Shown: positions 1 through 6,714 of the stretch, piece by piece
Numbering within the stretch: position 1 is the stretch's first letter
How the letters are laid out: every line of letters begins with the position of its first letter
NCBI GenBank assembly: GCA_012271025.1
Contig: JAAXHF010000651.1
Location: 1 to 14,221, forward strand
Source of the DNA: Deltaproteobacteria bacterium
GTDB lineage: Bacteria > Desulfobacterota_B > Binatia > Bin18
Direction: 5' to 3'
Length of the DNA: 14,221 nucleotides
The notes under the pieces: generated by a model
The model's database searches: none
What the model saw: the letters and a program-made list of their open reading frames with translations, nothing else
What the model was told of the DNA's origin: nothing
Program-made: the position numbers and the translations under genes

Positions 1-162
1 GACCGGAGCAATACGAGCCGTGAGCAGCAAACCCAGGCCCTCGCCCTGGCTGCGGAGCAACGCCACGACGAGACGCTACGCGCCTTAGATCAGCAGCACA
101 CGGCCACTATGCGGGCCTTGGAAGCGTTGATCGAACGGACTGCCCCGGCCCGTGCGGACTAG
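1..162 (+). CDS. C-terminal end of a coiled-coil protein (partial)
   Basis: The first frame is open from base 1 to a TAG at 160-162, giving the last 53 residues of a protein whose start lies outside the window. The segment is rich in Gln, Glu, Arg, Ala and Leu with a heptad-like pattern (for example EQQTQALALAAEQRHDETLR), so it is probably a long helix or coiled coil, ending in a short Ala/Pro/Arg tail. No family can be named from this fragment. An alternative is a fortuitous open frame, but its composition and helical periodicity argue for real coding sequence. About 146 bp of non-coding DNA separates it from the next element. Confidence 0.55.
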   Translation, partial: DRSNTSREQQTQALALAAEQRHDETLRALDQQHTATMRALEALIERTAPARAD

Positions 163-308
163 GCCGCCCAAGCTTGACACTTTGGCCGTTATCGGCCGTA
201 GCGGTCGGATCGGCCGCTGTTTGGGCTACCGCCTCGCCCGTCCGAGTATGAGGACACGGGAATAAGATTGGGCCGCGTTGGGCCATTCTGAGCGATTAAG
301 GGGAGATT
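163..308. other. short intergenic stretch
   Basis: No coding frame is convincing here. A TTGACA hexamer sits at 174-179, but nothing resembling a -10 box lies 16-18 nt downstream, so I do not call a promoter. An in-frame TAA at 297-299 closes the amidohydrolase frame just before its recognisable C-terminal part begins, so the rest of that gene is absent here rather than merely frameshifted within these bases. Confidence 0.5.
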
Positions 309-476
309 ATGGAGTATATCGGCTCGGACAAGTTCTTCTGGGCCAGCGACTTTCCGCACGATGACTACACCTGCGACTCTATCGAAGACCTGGCCGAGTT
401 GGTGGCCCCGATGTCTGAGCAGAGTCGCGCCAACTTTCTGGGGGCCAACGTCGCCCGGGTGTACGGCTTGTCCTGA
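309..476 (+). pseudogene. C-terminal remnant of an amidohydrolase-2 family protein
   Basis: A 55-residue frame (ATG 309, TGA 474-476) carries the C-terminal signature of Amidohydro_2 (PF04909, TIM-barrel metal-dependent hydrolases): MEYIGSDKFFWASDFPHDD, where the Asp of SDFPH is the usual last metal ligand or catalytic Asp, followed by a helix ending NFLGANVARVYGL, which matches the usual closing 'NArrlYgl'. Full family members have about 280-400 residues, so more than four fifths is missing and the fragment cannot form a barrel. The frame is closed by TAA 12 nt upstream of the ATG. AAGGGGAG at 298-305 resembles a ribosome site but is only 3 nt from the ATG. It is most likely a decay remnant left by a deletion; an assembly join is the alternative. 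Confidence 0.7.
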
Positions 477-508
477 GCCGGACAGGCTGGGCACGGGCGA
501 GACCGGGT

Positions 509-1702
509 ATGACAATGGATCAGGCGCTGGCAGGTTTTCGAGTTCTCGATCTGTCCCGGATTCTGGCCGGCCCGCTGTGTGGCATGGTCCTGGGCGACCT
601 CGGGGCCGAGGTCATTAAGGTCGAGCGGCCGGGCAGCGGGGACGATACGCGGGCCTGGGGACCGCCGTTCGCGGGCGGCGAGAGCGCCTATTATCTGTGT
701 GCCAACCGGAATAAAAAGAGCCTGACCGTCAACCTTAAGTCATCCCAGGGCCAGGAGCTGATCCGGCGGCTGGCGACACGCAGCGACGTGTTGATCGAGA
801 ACTACAAGGTCGGCGAGCTCGACCGGCTGGGCATCGGCTACACCCAGCTGAGCAGGCTCAACCCGGGGCTGGTGTTCTGTTCGATCACCGGCTACGGCCA
901 GACCGGACCGGACAAGGAGCTGCCCGGCTATGATTTCATCATCCAGGGCCGGGGCGGGGTGATGAGTATTACCGGCGAGCCCGACGGCGAGCCGATGAAG
1001 GTCGGGGTGGCGATCGCCGACGTGACGGCCGGGCTGTACGCGGCCAACGCCATTCAGGCCGCACTGCTGGCCCGCTCGCGGACCGGCCAGGGCCAGGCGA
1101 TTGATATTGCGCTGCTGGATACGCAGGTGACCTGGCTGGCCAATGTAGCCAGCAATTATCTGGTCTCCGGCCAACGTCCAGGCCGGTTCGGAAACGGCCA
1201 TCCGACAATCGTGCCCTACCAGTCCTTTCACTCCCGGGACGGCATCTTCTGTCTGGCCGTGGGCAATGACGGACAGTGGCGCAAACTGTGTGACCTGCTG
1301 GGAACCGAGTGGGCCGACGACGCGCGCTTTGCGACCAATCCGGCCCGGGTCGAACACCGGGACGTTCTGATTCCACTGTTGCAGGACGCCTTCTCCGGCC
1401 GCGACACTGACTCCTGGCTGGCCGCGCTGCGTGAGGCCGGCATCCCGTGCGGACCGGTGCAGGCCATAGACGAGGTGTTTGGCGATCCGCAGGTGGTCGC
1501 CCGAGACATGGTCTGGGACGCTCCGCATCCGAGCGCGGGCCAGGTCCGGCTGGCCGCCTCGCCGCTCAAGCTGTCGACCACGCCGGTCGCCTACCGCCTG
1601 CCACCACCGCTGCTGGGAGAGCATACCGAGGAGATCCTGACCGAACTGCTGGGCTATTCGTCACCCGAAGTCGAGCAACTGCGGGCCGACGGGGTGGTGT
1701 GA
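509..1702 (+). CDS. CaiB/BaiF family (type III) CoA-transferase
   Basis: The 397-residue product has the full length and motif order of family III CoA-transferases, which move CoA between acyl-CoA and a free carboxylic acid through an aspartyl-CoA thioester on an interlocked homodimer. Visible landmarks are the N-terminal VLDLSRILAGPLCGMVLGDLGAEVIKVE (residues 12-39), NRNKKSLTVNLK (67-77), ENYKVG (97-102), the segment YDFIIQGRGG (141-150) and VGVAIADVTAGLYA, whose Asp171 corresponds to the catalytic Asp near position 169 of formyl-CoA transferase. The C-terminal segment includes the GPV motif of the substrate-binding part. A second ATG two codons in (515) is an equally possible start; the ribosome site is weak. 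The substrate cannot be read from sequence. It lies 32 bp after the amidohydrolase remnant and ends 5 bp from a convergent gene, with no room for a terminator. Confidence 0.93.
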   Translation: MTMDQALAGFRVLDLSRILAGPLCGMVLGDLGAEVIKVERPGSGDDTRAWGPPFAGGESAYYLCANRNKKSLTVNLKSSQGQELIRRLATRSDVLIENYKVGELDRLGIGYTQLSRLNPGLVFCSITGYGQTGPDKELPGYDFIIQGRGGVMSITGEPDGEPMKVGVAIADVTAGLYAANAIQAALLARSRTGQGQAIDIALLDTQVTWLANVASNYLVSGQRPGRFGNGHPTIVPYQSFHSRDGIFCLAVGNDGQWRKLCDLLGTEWADDARFATNPARVEHRDVLIPLLQDAFSGRDTDSWLAALREAGIPCGPVQAIDEVFGDPQVVARDMVWDAPHPSAGQVRLAASPLKLSTTPVAYRLPPPLLGEHTEEILTELLGYSSPEVEQLRADGVV

Positions 1703-1707
1703 AGCCC

Positions 1708-2313
1708 TCAGTGTGACACCTGCTCCCGAGACTTGTCGATATAGCGCTGAATCATCATCCGCATGGTCTCGGCCGGCTGAATGCCGATCAGCGGGAACTC
1801 GTCCAGCATGAAGGTCGGATAGCCGACAACGCCGAAGGTGGTCGCCTCGGCCTCGGTGTCTTTGACCCGCTGGGTGAAGGTCCCGGTTCGCAGGGCGTGC
1901 TCAAATTCGGCTACCGAAAGCCCCACGTCTTCGACCAGTTCCAGCAGGGTGTCCCGATCACCAATATCCCGGCCCGTCTCGTAGATCGCGCTGAACAGGC
2001 TCTGGTGGTAGGCGGTAAACCTGCCCCGCTCCCGAGCGAACTCGGCGCCTTCGAGGGCTGCGGCCGAGTCGAGCCAGCGCTCCGGTACCCGTAGCTCGAC
2101 CCCGGTCTCGCGGGCTACCCGGAAAATTTTGCCCCTGGCCTCATCGCCGATCATTTCGCCATTTTTCCAGCCGTCGTGGCGACGCGCGATCTGGACGCCC
2201 TTCCACACCAGCTCGATATCGAGCTGGCCGTCGAGCTGTTCCATGACCTTTTTGGCCACATAACACAGAGATGAAGCGAAGTCGTAATAGACGGGGATGC
2301 TGACCTTGGACAT
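1708..2313 (-). CDS. DsbA-like thioredoxin-fold protein (HCCA isomerase/FrnE type), monothiol active site
   Basis: The 201-residue product has the DSBA/2-hydroxychromene-2-carboxylate isomerase layout (PF01323): a first beta strand [12 protein letters not shown], a central all-helical insertion (about residues 50-155), and the cis-Pro loop [11 protein letters not shown] with Pro166. There is no signal peptide, as is usual for the cytoplasmic FrnE/isomerase branch. The redox CXXC is altered: residues 14-17 read SSLC, so only the second cysteine (Cys17) remains, and Cys17 is the only cysteine in the chain. It therefore cannot be a dithiol oxidase; a glutathione-dependent isomerase or transferase role, or a monothiol reductase, is possible. 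GAGGAG precedes the ATG at good spacing. It is transcribed divergently from the selenoprotein gene, which could link their regulation. Confidence 0.85.
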   Translation of the reverse strand: MSKVSIPVYYDFASSLCYVAKKVMEQLDGQLDIELVWKGVQIARRHDGWKNGEMIGDEARGKIFRVARETGVELRVPERWLDSAAALEGAEFARERGRFTAYHQSLFSAIYETGRDIGDRDTLLELVEDVGLSVAEFEHALRTGTFTQRVKDTEAEATTFGVVGYPTFMLDEFPLIGIQPAETMRMMIQRYIDKSREQVSH

Positions 2314-2340
2314 GGGAGCGCTCCTCAGGCTGACGGTCGC

Positions 2341-2370
2341 ACACTAGCGTCTGACGCATTGCACGGGCAA
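2341..2370 (-). promoter_or_regulatory. possible promoter of the DsbA-like gene
   Basis: On the minus strand TTGCCC (2370-2365) and TAGTGT (2346-2341) are separated by 18 nt, about 28 nt before the ATG at 2313. The -10 matches consensus at only three of six positions. It overlaps the rightward promoter, giving a compact divergent control region. Confidence 0.3.
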
Positions 2371-2387
2371 GAGCGGTGTTCTACACT
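2359..2387 (+). promoter_or_regulatory. sigma-70-type promoter of the selenoprotein cassette
   Basis: TTGCAC (2359-2364) and TACACT (2382-2387) are separated by exactly 17 nt, with the predicted start about 26 nt before the ATG at 2421. AAGGAGG at 2409-2415 lies 5 nt before that ATG and decides the start over the upstream ATG at 2376, which would fall inside or immediately next to the -10 box. Confidence 0.6.
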
Positions 2388-2420
2388 GGCCGGCAGCAAT
2401 CAGTCGACAAGGAGGGCGGT

Positions 2421-3020
2421 ATGGGACAGCTGGAAGTCCTCAACCCCACGGCTGAGGCGCGCACCACAGAGCTTCCGCTGGCGCGCCGGACGGCCGATCT
2501 CACGGGCAAAAGCATCGGGTTTCTCAACAACCGGAAGGCCAACGCCGGTTTGCTGCTCGAAAAAGTCGAGGCCATCCTGCGCACCCGCCTGGGAGCCTTC
2601 TCGCGTGTCAGCGGCGAGAAAAACGCGTCTCTGCCGGCGCCGGACGAGGTGTTGACCCGACTCGCCCAGTGCGACGCTGCGGTTGTCGCCATCGGTGATT
2701 GAGGCTCGTGTACGTCGTGGGGTCTCCACGACACCATTGAGCTGGAAAAACGCGGGGTGCCGACCGCAGTCATTTGCAGCGACGAATTCGCCCCCCTGGG
2801 CCGCGCCGAGTCGCAGACCCTGGGCATGGGCGGTATTCCGATTGCGGTGATTCCGCACCCGCTGGCCGGTAATACGCCTGACGAGGTTGAGCGCAAGGCC
2901 GGGGCGGTGGCCGACGAGGTGATGGCGATTCTGACCCGACCGGCGGACCAGTTGGTCGCCGACTACCGGGGCCGCTTCCTCAGGCCGATGGGCAAGCAAC
3001 TGCGGCAACGCTCGGCGTAA
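2421..3020 (+). CDS. UGSC family selenoprotein (TGA at 2700-2702 read as selenocysteine)
   Basis: Two abutting open frames in the same phase (to 2699 and from 2703) make one 199-residue protein if the TGA is decoded as selenocysteine, Sec94. The residues around it, AAVVAIGD-U-GSCTSWGLHD, are the signature of the family called UGSC family (seleno)protein, in which U is Sec and C three residues later probably forms the redox partner. Upstream lies a Rossmann-like segment (KSIGFLNNRKANAG, about 32-45); downstream are AVICSDEFAPLGRAESQTLG (about 114-133) and the family-typical IPHPLAGNTPDEV. No frameshift or base loss accompanies the stop, and both halves keep family motifs. A SECIS-like hairpin follows the TGA at the right distance. 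The family's reaction is not known to me; a selenol-based redox or reductive step is inference. The gene ends 3 nt before its partner's ATG. Sec incorporation needs selA, selB, selC and selD elsewhere in the genome. Confidence 0.9.
2700..2734 (+). promoter_or_regulatory. bacterial SECIS element in the UGSC gene
   Basis: Starting at the TGA (2700-2702), bases 2714-2720 (GTCGTGG) pair perfectly with 2726-2732 (CCACGAC) around a five-base loop GGTCT (2721-2725). After a two-base bulge (2712-2713), two more pairs (2710-2711 with 2733-2734) extend the stem. From memory, the E. coli fdhF SECIS has an apical loop containing GGUCU whose first G is nucleotide 22 counted from the U of UGA; here it is also nucleotide 22. 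The loop G and U are those bound by SelB in the E. coli element. The stem continues uninterrupted where fdhF has its bulged U, so the fine structure differs. Confidence 0.85.
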
Positions 3021-3023
3021 CAC

Positions 3024-4106
3024 ATGGATCTGCGTTCCGAGAAGATTTCTCTCGATGACTCGCTCGAAGCCGTCAACGACTGGTTTTACGACCAGGGCTG
3101 GACGGACGGCCTGCCGATTGTTCCGCCGACGGCCGAGCGGGTCGAGCGCCTGCTGGCCTGGAGCGACCGTGAGCCGCAAGACGAGCTCGGGCCGGTGCCG
3201 CCAAAATATGGCATCGCGACGGTCGAGAAGGTGGCCGTGAATGCGGTCCTGGCCGGCTGTGTGCCGGAGTATTTCCCGGTCGTCCTGACCGCGCTCGACG
3301 CCCTGCTGGAGAGCCCCTTCAACCTCTACGCGGTCCAGAGCACGACCCATCCGTGTGCGCCCTTGGTCATTCTCAACGGTCCCATCACCCAGGAGTTGGG
3401 CGTCAACGGCGGCTATAACGCCTTTGGCCAGGGCTGGCGCCCCAACGCCACGATTGGCCGGGCGATCCGGCTGGTGCTGCTGAATATCGGCGGCGGGGTG
3501 CCGGGCCTGCTGGATCGCTCGACCCAGGGCCAGCCGTCCAAATACTCGTACTGCATTGCCGAGAACGAGGCCGAGAACCCGTGGACCCCGCTGCACCGCG
3601 AACGCGGTTTCGAGGCCGACACCAGCACCGTCACGGTGTGTGGGGCCGAGGGACCGCACAATATCAACGACCATATCAGCACGGCGGCGCCGGGCATCCT
3701 GACCACGGTCGCCAGCACCATGGCCGGCATGGGCTCGAACAACGCCTACGCCTTGGGCGAACCGATTCTGGCCCTGGGACCGGAACACGCCCAGATCCTG
3801 GCCCGAGACGGTATCGGCAAAGACGAGATCAGAGACTATGTCTTTCAACACGCCCGGGTGCCGCGCGAGCTGTGGGAAGCCGGCGGGATGTACGGCATGG
3901 GTTTTGTGCCGGACGATCTGTTTCCCGGTGAGGCCGCGCTGCCGCTCATCCGCCGGCCGGAACACCTGATGATCCTCGTTGTCGGTGGTCCGGGTCGCCA
4001 CTCGTGCTGGATGCCGACTTTCGGCAGCATGACGCGCTCGGTGACCCGGCCGATTGCCCGCCGAGACGGCACGCCCGCCCGGTCGATCCAGGATTTCAGA
4101 CACTAG
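3024..4106 (+). CDS. conserved partner protein of the UGSC selenoprotein, function unknown
   Basis: This 360-residue soluble-looking protein has no signal peptide or membrane segment and I cannot assign a reaction. It shows conserved-looking blocks: WTDGLPIVPPT (26-36), TVEKVAVNAVLAGCVPEYFPVV (66-87), STTHPCAPLVILNGP (106-120), NATIGRAIRLVLLNIGGG (141-158), a LGPEHAQILARDGIGKDEIRDYV segment (251-273) and VVGGPGRHSCWMPTFGS (319-335). Cysteines at 79, 111, 177, 206 and 328 lie mainly in or beside these blocks. The ATG is 3 nt after the selenoprotein stop, so the two are surely co-transcribed and probably act together, perhaps as two subunits of one enzyme (inference). No strong ribosome site precedes it, suggesting translational coupling to the upstream gene and hence to successful read-through of the TGA. 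Confidence 0.85.
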   Translation: MDLRSEKISLDDSLEAVNDWFYDQGWTDGLPIVPPTAERVERLLAWSDREPQDELGPVPPKYGIATVEKVAVNAVLAGCVPEYFPVVLTALDALLESPFNLYAVQSTTHPCAPLVILNGPITQELGVNGGYNAFGQGWRPNATIGRAIRLVLLNIGGGVPGLLDRSTQGQPSKYSYCIAENEAENPWTPLHRERGFEADTSTVTVCGAEGPHNINDHISTAAPGILTTVASTMAGMGSNNAYALGEPILALGPEHAQILARDGIGKDEIRDYVFQHARVPRELWEAGGMYGMGFVPDDLFPGEAALPLIRRPEHLMILVVGGPGRHSCWMPTFGSMTRSVTRPIARRDGTPARSIQDFRH

Positions 4107-4118
4107 CACCCCATCACC

Positions 4119-5165
4119 ATGAAAGTCGGACTCGTTGGATTCGCCCGGTGCGGAAAAACGACGATCTTCAATGCCCTGACCGGCATGAGTGCCGAGGTCG
4201 GCGGTTTTGAGACAAAACCAGAGGCGGCCATCGCCGTTATCAAAGTCCCCGACCCGCGGGTCGATGCGCTGGCCGAAATCGTCGAGCCGGAGCGCACGAA
4301 ATACGCCGAGGTCAGCTTTCTCGATTTCCCGCCCTCGGCGGAAAGAAAGGCTGCGCTCGATACCCGCTCACTGGCCCAGATGCGCGAGCTTGAAGCCCTG
4401 GTCCAGGTCGTGCGGGCCTTTGCCGACCCTCTGGCCAGCACGCCGGCCGACCCGCTGCGCGATTTGCGCGACTTTCACACCGAGCTGCTCCTGGCCGATA
4501 TGGGCGTGATTGAGAAACGCCTCGAACGCCTGCGTAAAGAGCAAGGCCGGGAGCGTGAGCAGGCGCTGCTGGAAAAGTGCTACCGCGTCCTGGAAGACGA
4601 GAAACCGTTGCGCGGGGAGACGTTTCTGCCCGAAGAGCAGCTCGTCCTGGCCGGCTTTGCCTTTCTCAGCCACAAGCCGTTGCTGGTGGTCTACAACGTC
4701 GAGGAGGACGAGTTGCAGAACCCTCTGCCGGACGAGGTGGCCGCCTATGCCGAAGACAACGGTCTGCGCATCATTCCTGTGTGCGGTCAGGTTGAGATGG
4801 AGATCGCCCAGCTTGAGGAGGACGAACGCGCCCTGTTCCTGGATGATTTAGGGGTAGCCGAGTCGGCCTGCGACCGCTTTATCCGCTCGGCCTATGAGGC
4901 GCTCAACCTGCTGAGCTTTTTTACCGCCGGACCGAACGAAGCCCGGGCCTGGACCATCAGCCGGGGGACGACCGCCGTCGGGGCCGCAGGCAAAGTTCAC
5001 TCCGATATGGAACGTGGCTTTATTCGGGCCGAGGTCATCGCCTACGGCGAGTATATTGCCCACCGGGGCGAGGCCGGCTGCCGCGAGGCCGGCAAGATGC
5101 GCCTGGAGGGCAAGGACTACGAGGTGCGCGACGGCGACGTGATCCACTTTCGGTTCAAGGTCTAG
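4119..5165 (+). CDS. divergent YchF/OLA1-type P-loop NTPase (DUF933 TGS-like C terminus)
   Basis: The 348 residues follow the YchF domain order: P-loop domain, an inserted helical arm (about 115-165, with LLLADMGVIEKRLERLRKE), the NxxE motif (NVEE, 193-196) that gives OLA1/YchF proteins their ATP preference, and the C-terminal TGS-like domain (LLSFFTAGPNEARAWTISRGTTAVGAAGKVHSDMERGFIRAEVI, then DYEVRDGDVIHFRFKV). Canonical YchF has about 363 residues with G1 GLPNVGKS and a DxAG G3 motif. Here G1 is GFARCGKT (7-14) and the G3 position reads DFPP (69-72), lacking the glycine. It is thus probably a paralogue rather than the housekeeping ychF, whose product binds ribosomes. The ATG lies 12 nt after the selenoprotein partner's stop, so it may be the third gene of that operon. 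Its 3' end overlaps the convergent permease gene by 11 bp. Confidence 0.88.
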   Translation: MKVGLVGFARCGKTTIFNALTGMSAEVGGFETKPEAAIAVIKVPDPRVDALAEIVEPERTKYAEVSFLDFPPSAERKAALDTRSLAQMRELEALVQVVRAFADPLASTPADPLRDLRDFHTELLLADMGVIEKRLERLRKEQGREREQALLEKCYRVLEDEKPLRGETFLPEEQLVLAGFAFLSHKPLLVVYNVEEDELQNPLPDEVAAYAEDNGLRIIPVCGQVEMEIAQLEEDERALFLDDLGVAESACDRFIRSAYEALNLLSFFTAGPNEARAWTISRGTTAVGAAGKVHSDMERGFIRAEVIAYGEYIAHRGEAGCREAGKMRLEGKDYEVRDGDVIHFRFKV

Positions 5166-6243
5166 CCGGCTGCTGGGCGTACTCCTGCCGATAGATTTCG
5201 ACAAAGGCCAGAATCGTGCCGAGGACGACCGGTCCGAGGAACATCCCCAGAAACCCGTAGGCCTGTAACCCGCCCAGAATGCCGAAGAACAGAAACACGG
5301 TCGGCAGCTTGGCCCGTCCGCCGATGATGAAGGGCTTCAGAAAATTATCGACCATGCTGATGACAAATGTGCCGTACAGCAGCAGACCGATTGCCTGGCC
5401 CCACAGACCGGAGACGGCCAGATAGCCCGCGCAGGGCAGCCACACGGCCGCAGCCCCGCCTATCGGCAGCATGGCAAAAAAGGCCGACAGACAGGCCAGG
5501 GAAAAGCTGAACGACAGACCTACGGCCCAAAATCCAATCCCGGCCAGCGCACCCTGGGTCACGGCGGTGGCGACCATGCCCTGGACCACTGCGGACACGG
5601 TGTCGTACAGGCGGACGAAAATCGCCTCCTTATGGCTCGGCTCCATCGGCAGCAGGTCGCGGATGGTGTGATACCATCCCTCGCCGTCCCGGAACAGAAA
5701 AAACAGGCTGAAACTCATCACCACAAAACCGAAGATAAAGCGGAACACGTTCTGGGCAACGTTCCTGAGCTGTTCCAGGATGTACTGACTCACGGCGTTA
5801 GCGCCCGTCAGGGCCAGGCCCGGCAGGTCGATATCAAAGGCTTCGGCCTGGGGTCCCCATTTTCGCCACAGCTGACCAAGAACAGTGTCGCGCCAGCCCG
5901 CCAGCAGCTGTTGGAGTTCGCCCGAGACGACTGCGTGCCGAACCTGGCGGTAAAAGTCGGCCACCTCCCGGGCCAGGACGCCGGAAAAAAACACCACCGG
6001 GATCGCAACCATCAGGACGACAAACAGCGTCATGCCCAGCGCGGCCAGGGTGCGTCGGCCCCGACACAGGCCCAAGACCAGGCTGTACAGCGGATAAAAG
6101 GTCAGGACCAGAATGACGGTCCACACCAGCGGCACGAGGAAAGTCGCAAACAGGGCGTACAGCTGAAACAGAAGAAAGATAAAGGCGGCAAAGAAAAACG
6201 CGGCAAACAGCTGTTGGCGATTCACGGCAAAATTGTCGTTCAC
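5155..6243 (-). CDS. AI-2E family transporter (PF01594 permease)
   Basis: The 362-residue integral membrane protein has roughly eight hydrophobic segments: two near the N terminus (about 11-35 and 36-58), one at 65-90, a long hydrophilic loop with amphipathic helices (91-160), then 163-185, 225-260, 262-290 and paired C-terminal spans. Family landmarks are FFLFRDGEGWY (181-191), MVDNFLKPFIIGGRAKLP (297-314) and FFGILGGLQAYGFLGMFLGPVVLG (319-342), the usual 'VDNxLkP ... GilGGl..fGf.GlflGP' block. Members export diverse substrates; the AI-2 name comes from E. coli TqsA and says little about the substrate here. The start is GTG at 6243 with no clear ribosome site, 30 nt after the Nudix stop, making it the last gene of a leftward operon. 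The end overlaps the YchF-like gene by 11 bp. Confidence 0.92.
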   Translation of the reverse strand: MNDNFAVNRQQLFAAFFFAAFIFLLFQLYALFATFLVPLVWTVILVLTFYPLYSLVLGLCRGRRTLAALGMTLFVVLMVAIPVVFFSGVLAREVADFYRQVRHAVVSGELQQLLAGWRDTVLGQLWRKWGPQAEAFDIDLPGLALTGANAVSQYILEQLRNVAQNVFRFIFGFVVMSFSLFFLFRDGEGWYHTIRDLLPMEPSHKEAIFVRLYDTVSAVVQGMVATAVTQGALAGIGFWAVGLSFSFSLACLSAFFAMLPIGGAAAVWLPCAGYLAVSGLWGQAIGLLLYGTFVISMVDNFLKPFIIGGRAKLPTVFLFFGILGGLQAYGFLGMFLGPVVLGTILAFVEIYRQEYAQQPARP

Positions 6244-6273
6244 TTGCGGAGGGCTTGCAAGGGCAGGGGCGGC

Positions 6274-6711
6274 TCAGGGCTGCCGGTCGGACGGTGGGGT
6301 GGTCCGGGCAAACAGCTCCTGCCAGGCTCCCCCGGCCAGGGCGGTGATGAAATCGCGGTCGCCGGCCAGGAAGTCGTAGTCGGGCAGCTGCTGGGGTTCG
6401 ACCCAGAGCATGTCTTCAAAGACCCGGTTGGACACGACCCCGGTGTATGACGGGACATGAAAGAAGCTCAGGGCGACGCACCGCCCGTCGGGATAGGGGT
6501 GCCCTTTGCGCAGCATCAGCGTGCCGATTGTGGCCTCGACGCCGAGTTCTTCGCGCAGTTCGCGTCGCAGGCAGGCAGCGCCGTCCTCGCCGGCCTCGGC
6601 CTTACCGCCGGGAAATTCCCACTTGAGCCCGTGCCGGGTGCCGGCTTTGCGCTGGCAGATCAATATCCGTGAGCCACGGGTCAACACGCCGACCGAGACG
6701 CGCACAGCCAT
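6274..6711 (-). CDS. mutT: Nudix hydrolase, MutT-like (8-oxo-dGTP diphosphatase type)
   Basis: The 145-residue product has a perfect Nudix box, G-x5-E-x7-REUxEExGU, with G36, E42, R50-E51, E54-E55, G57 and V58; the glutamates bind the magnesium ions that activate water for pyrophosphate cleavage. The preceding ILICQRKAGTRHGLKWEFPGGK matches the MutT pattern (QR...G.WEFPGGK) typical of enzymes that cleanse 8-oxo-dGTP from the nucleotide pool, and the single short domain fits the usual MutT size. Other Nudix substrates such as other modified nucleotides cannot be excluded. The ATG begins 3 nt after the stop of the SirB1-family gene (TAG-GCC-ATG on the minus strand), so the two are translationally coupled. 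Confidence 0.9.
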   Translation of the reverse strand: MAVRVSVGVLTRGSRILICQRKAGTRHGLKWEFPGGKAEAGEDGAACLRRELREELGVEATIGTLMLRKGHPYPDGRCVALSFFHVPSYTGVVSNRVFEDMLWVEPQQLPDYDFLAGDRDFITALAGGAWQELFARTTPPSDRQP

Positions 6712-6714
6712 GGC

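Noticed and set aside
174..179. TTGACA as a promoter -35 for the amidohydrolase remnant
   Set aside because: No acceptable -10 lies 16-18 nt downstream.
740..1624. A 294-codon open frame on the minus strand
   Set aside because: It lies wholly opposite the well-supported CoA-transferase gene and has no recognisable motif.
2376..3020. Two separate genes, or a pseudogene broken by a nonsense mutation
   Set aside because: The TGA sits exactly at the U of a UGSC motif, with a SECIS-like hairpin at the correct distance and no other damage in either half.
2400..4109. A 569-codon open frame on the minus strand
   Set aside because: It is antisense to the selenoprotein and its partner, has an Arg/Gly/His-rich composition typical of the shadow of GC-rich genes, and shows no domain.
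5632..6450. A 272-codon rightward open frame
   Set aside because: It is antisense to the permease and Nudix genes; its Gln/His/Lys-rich sequence is the reverse-strand reading of membrane-protein codons.
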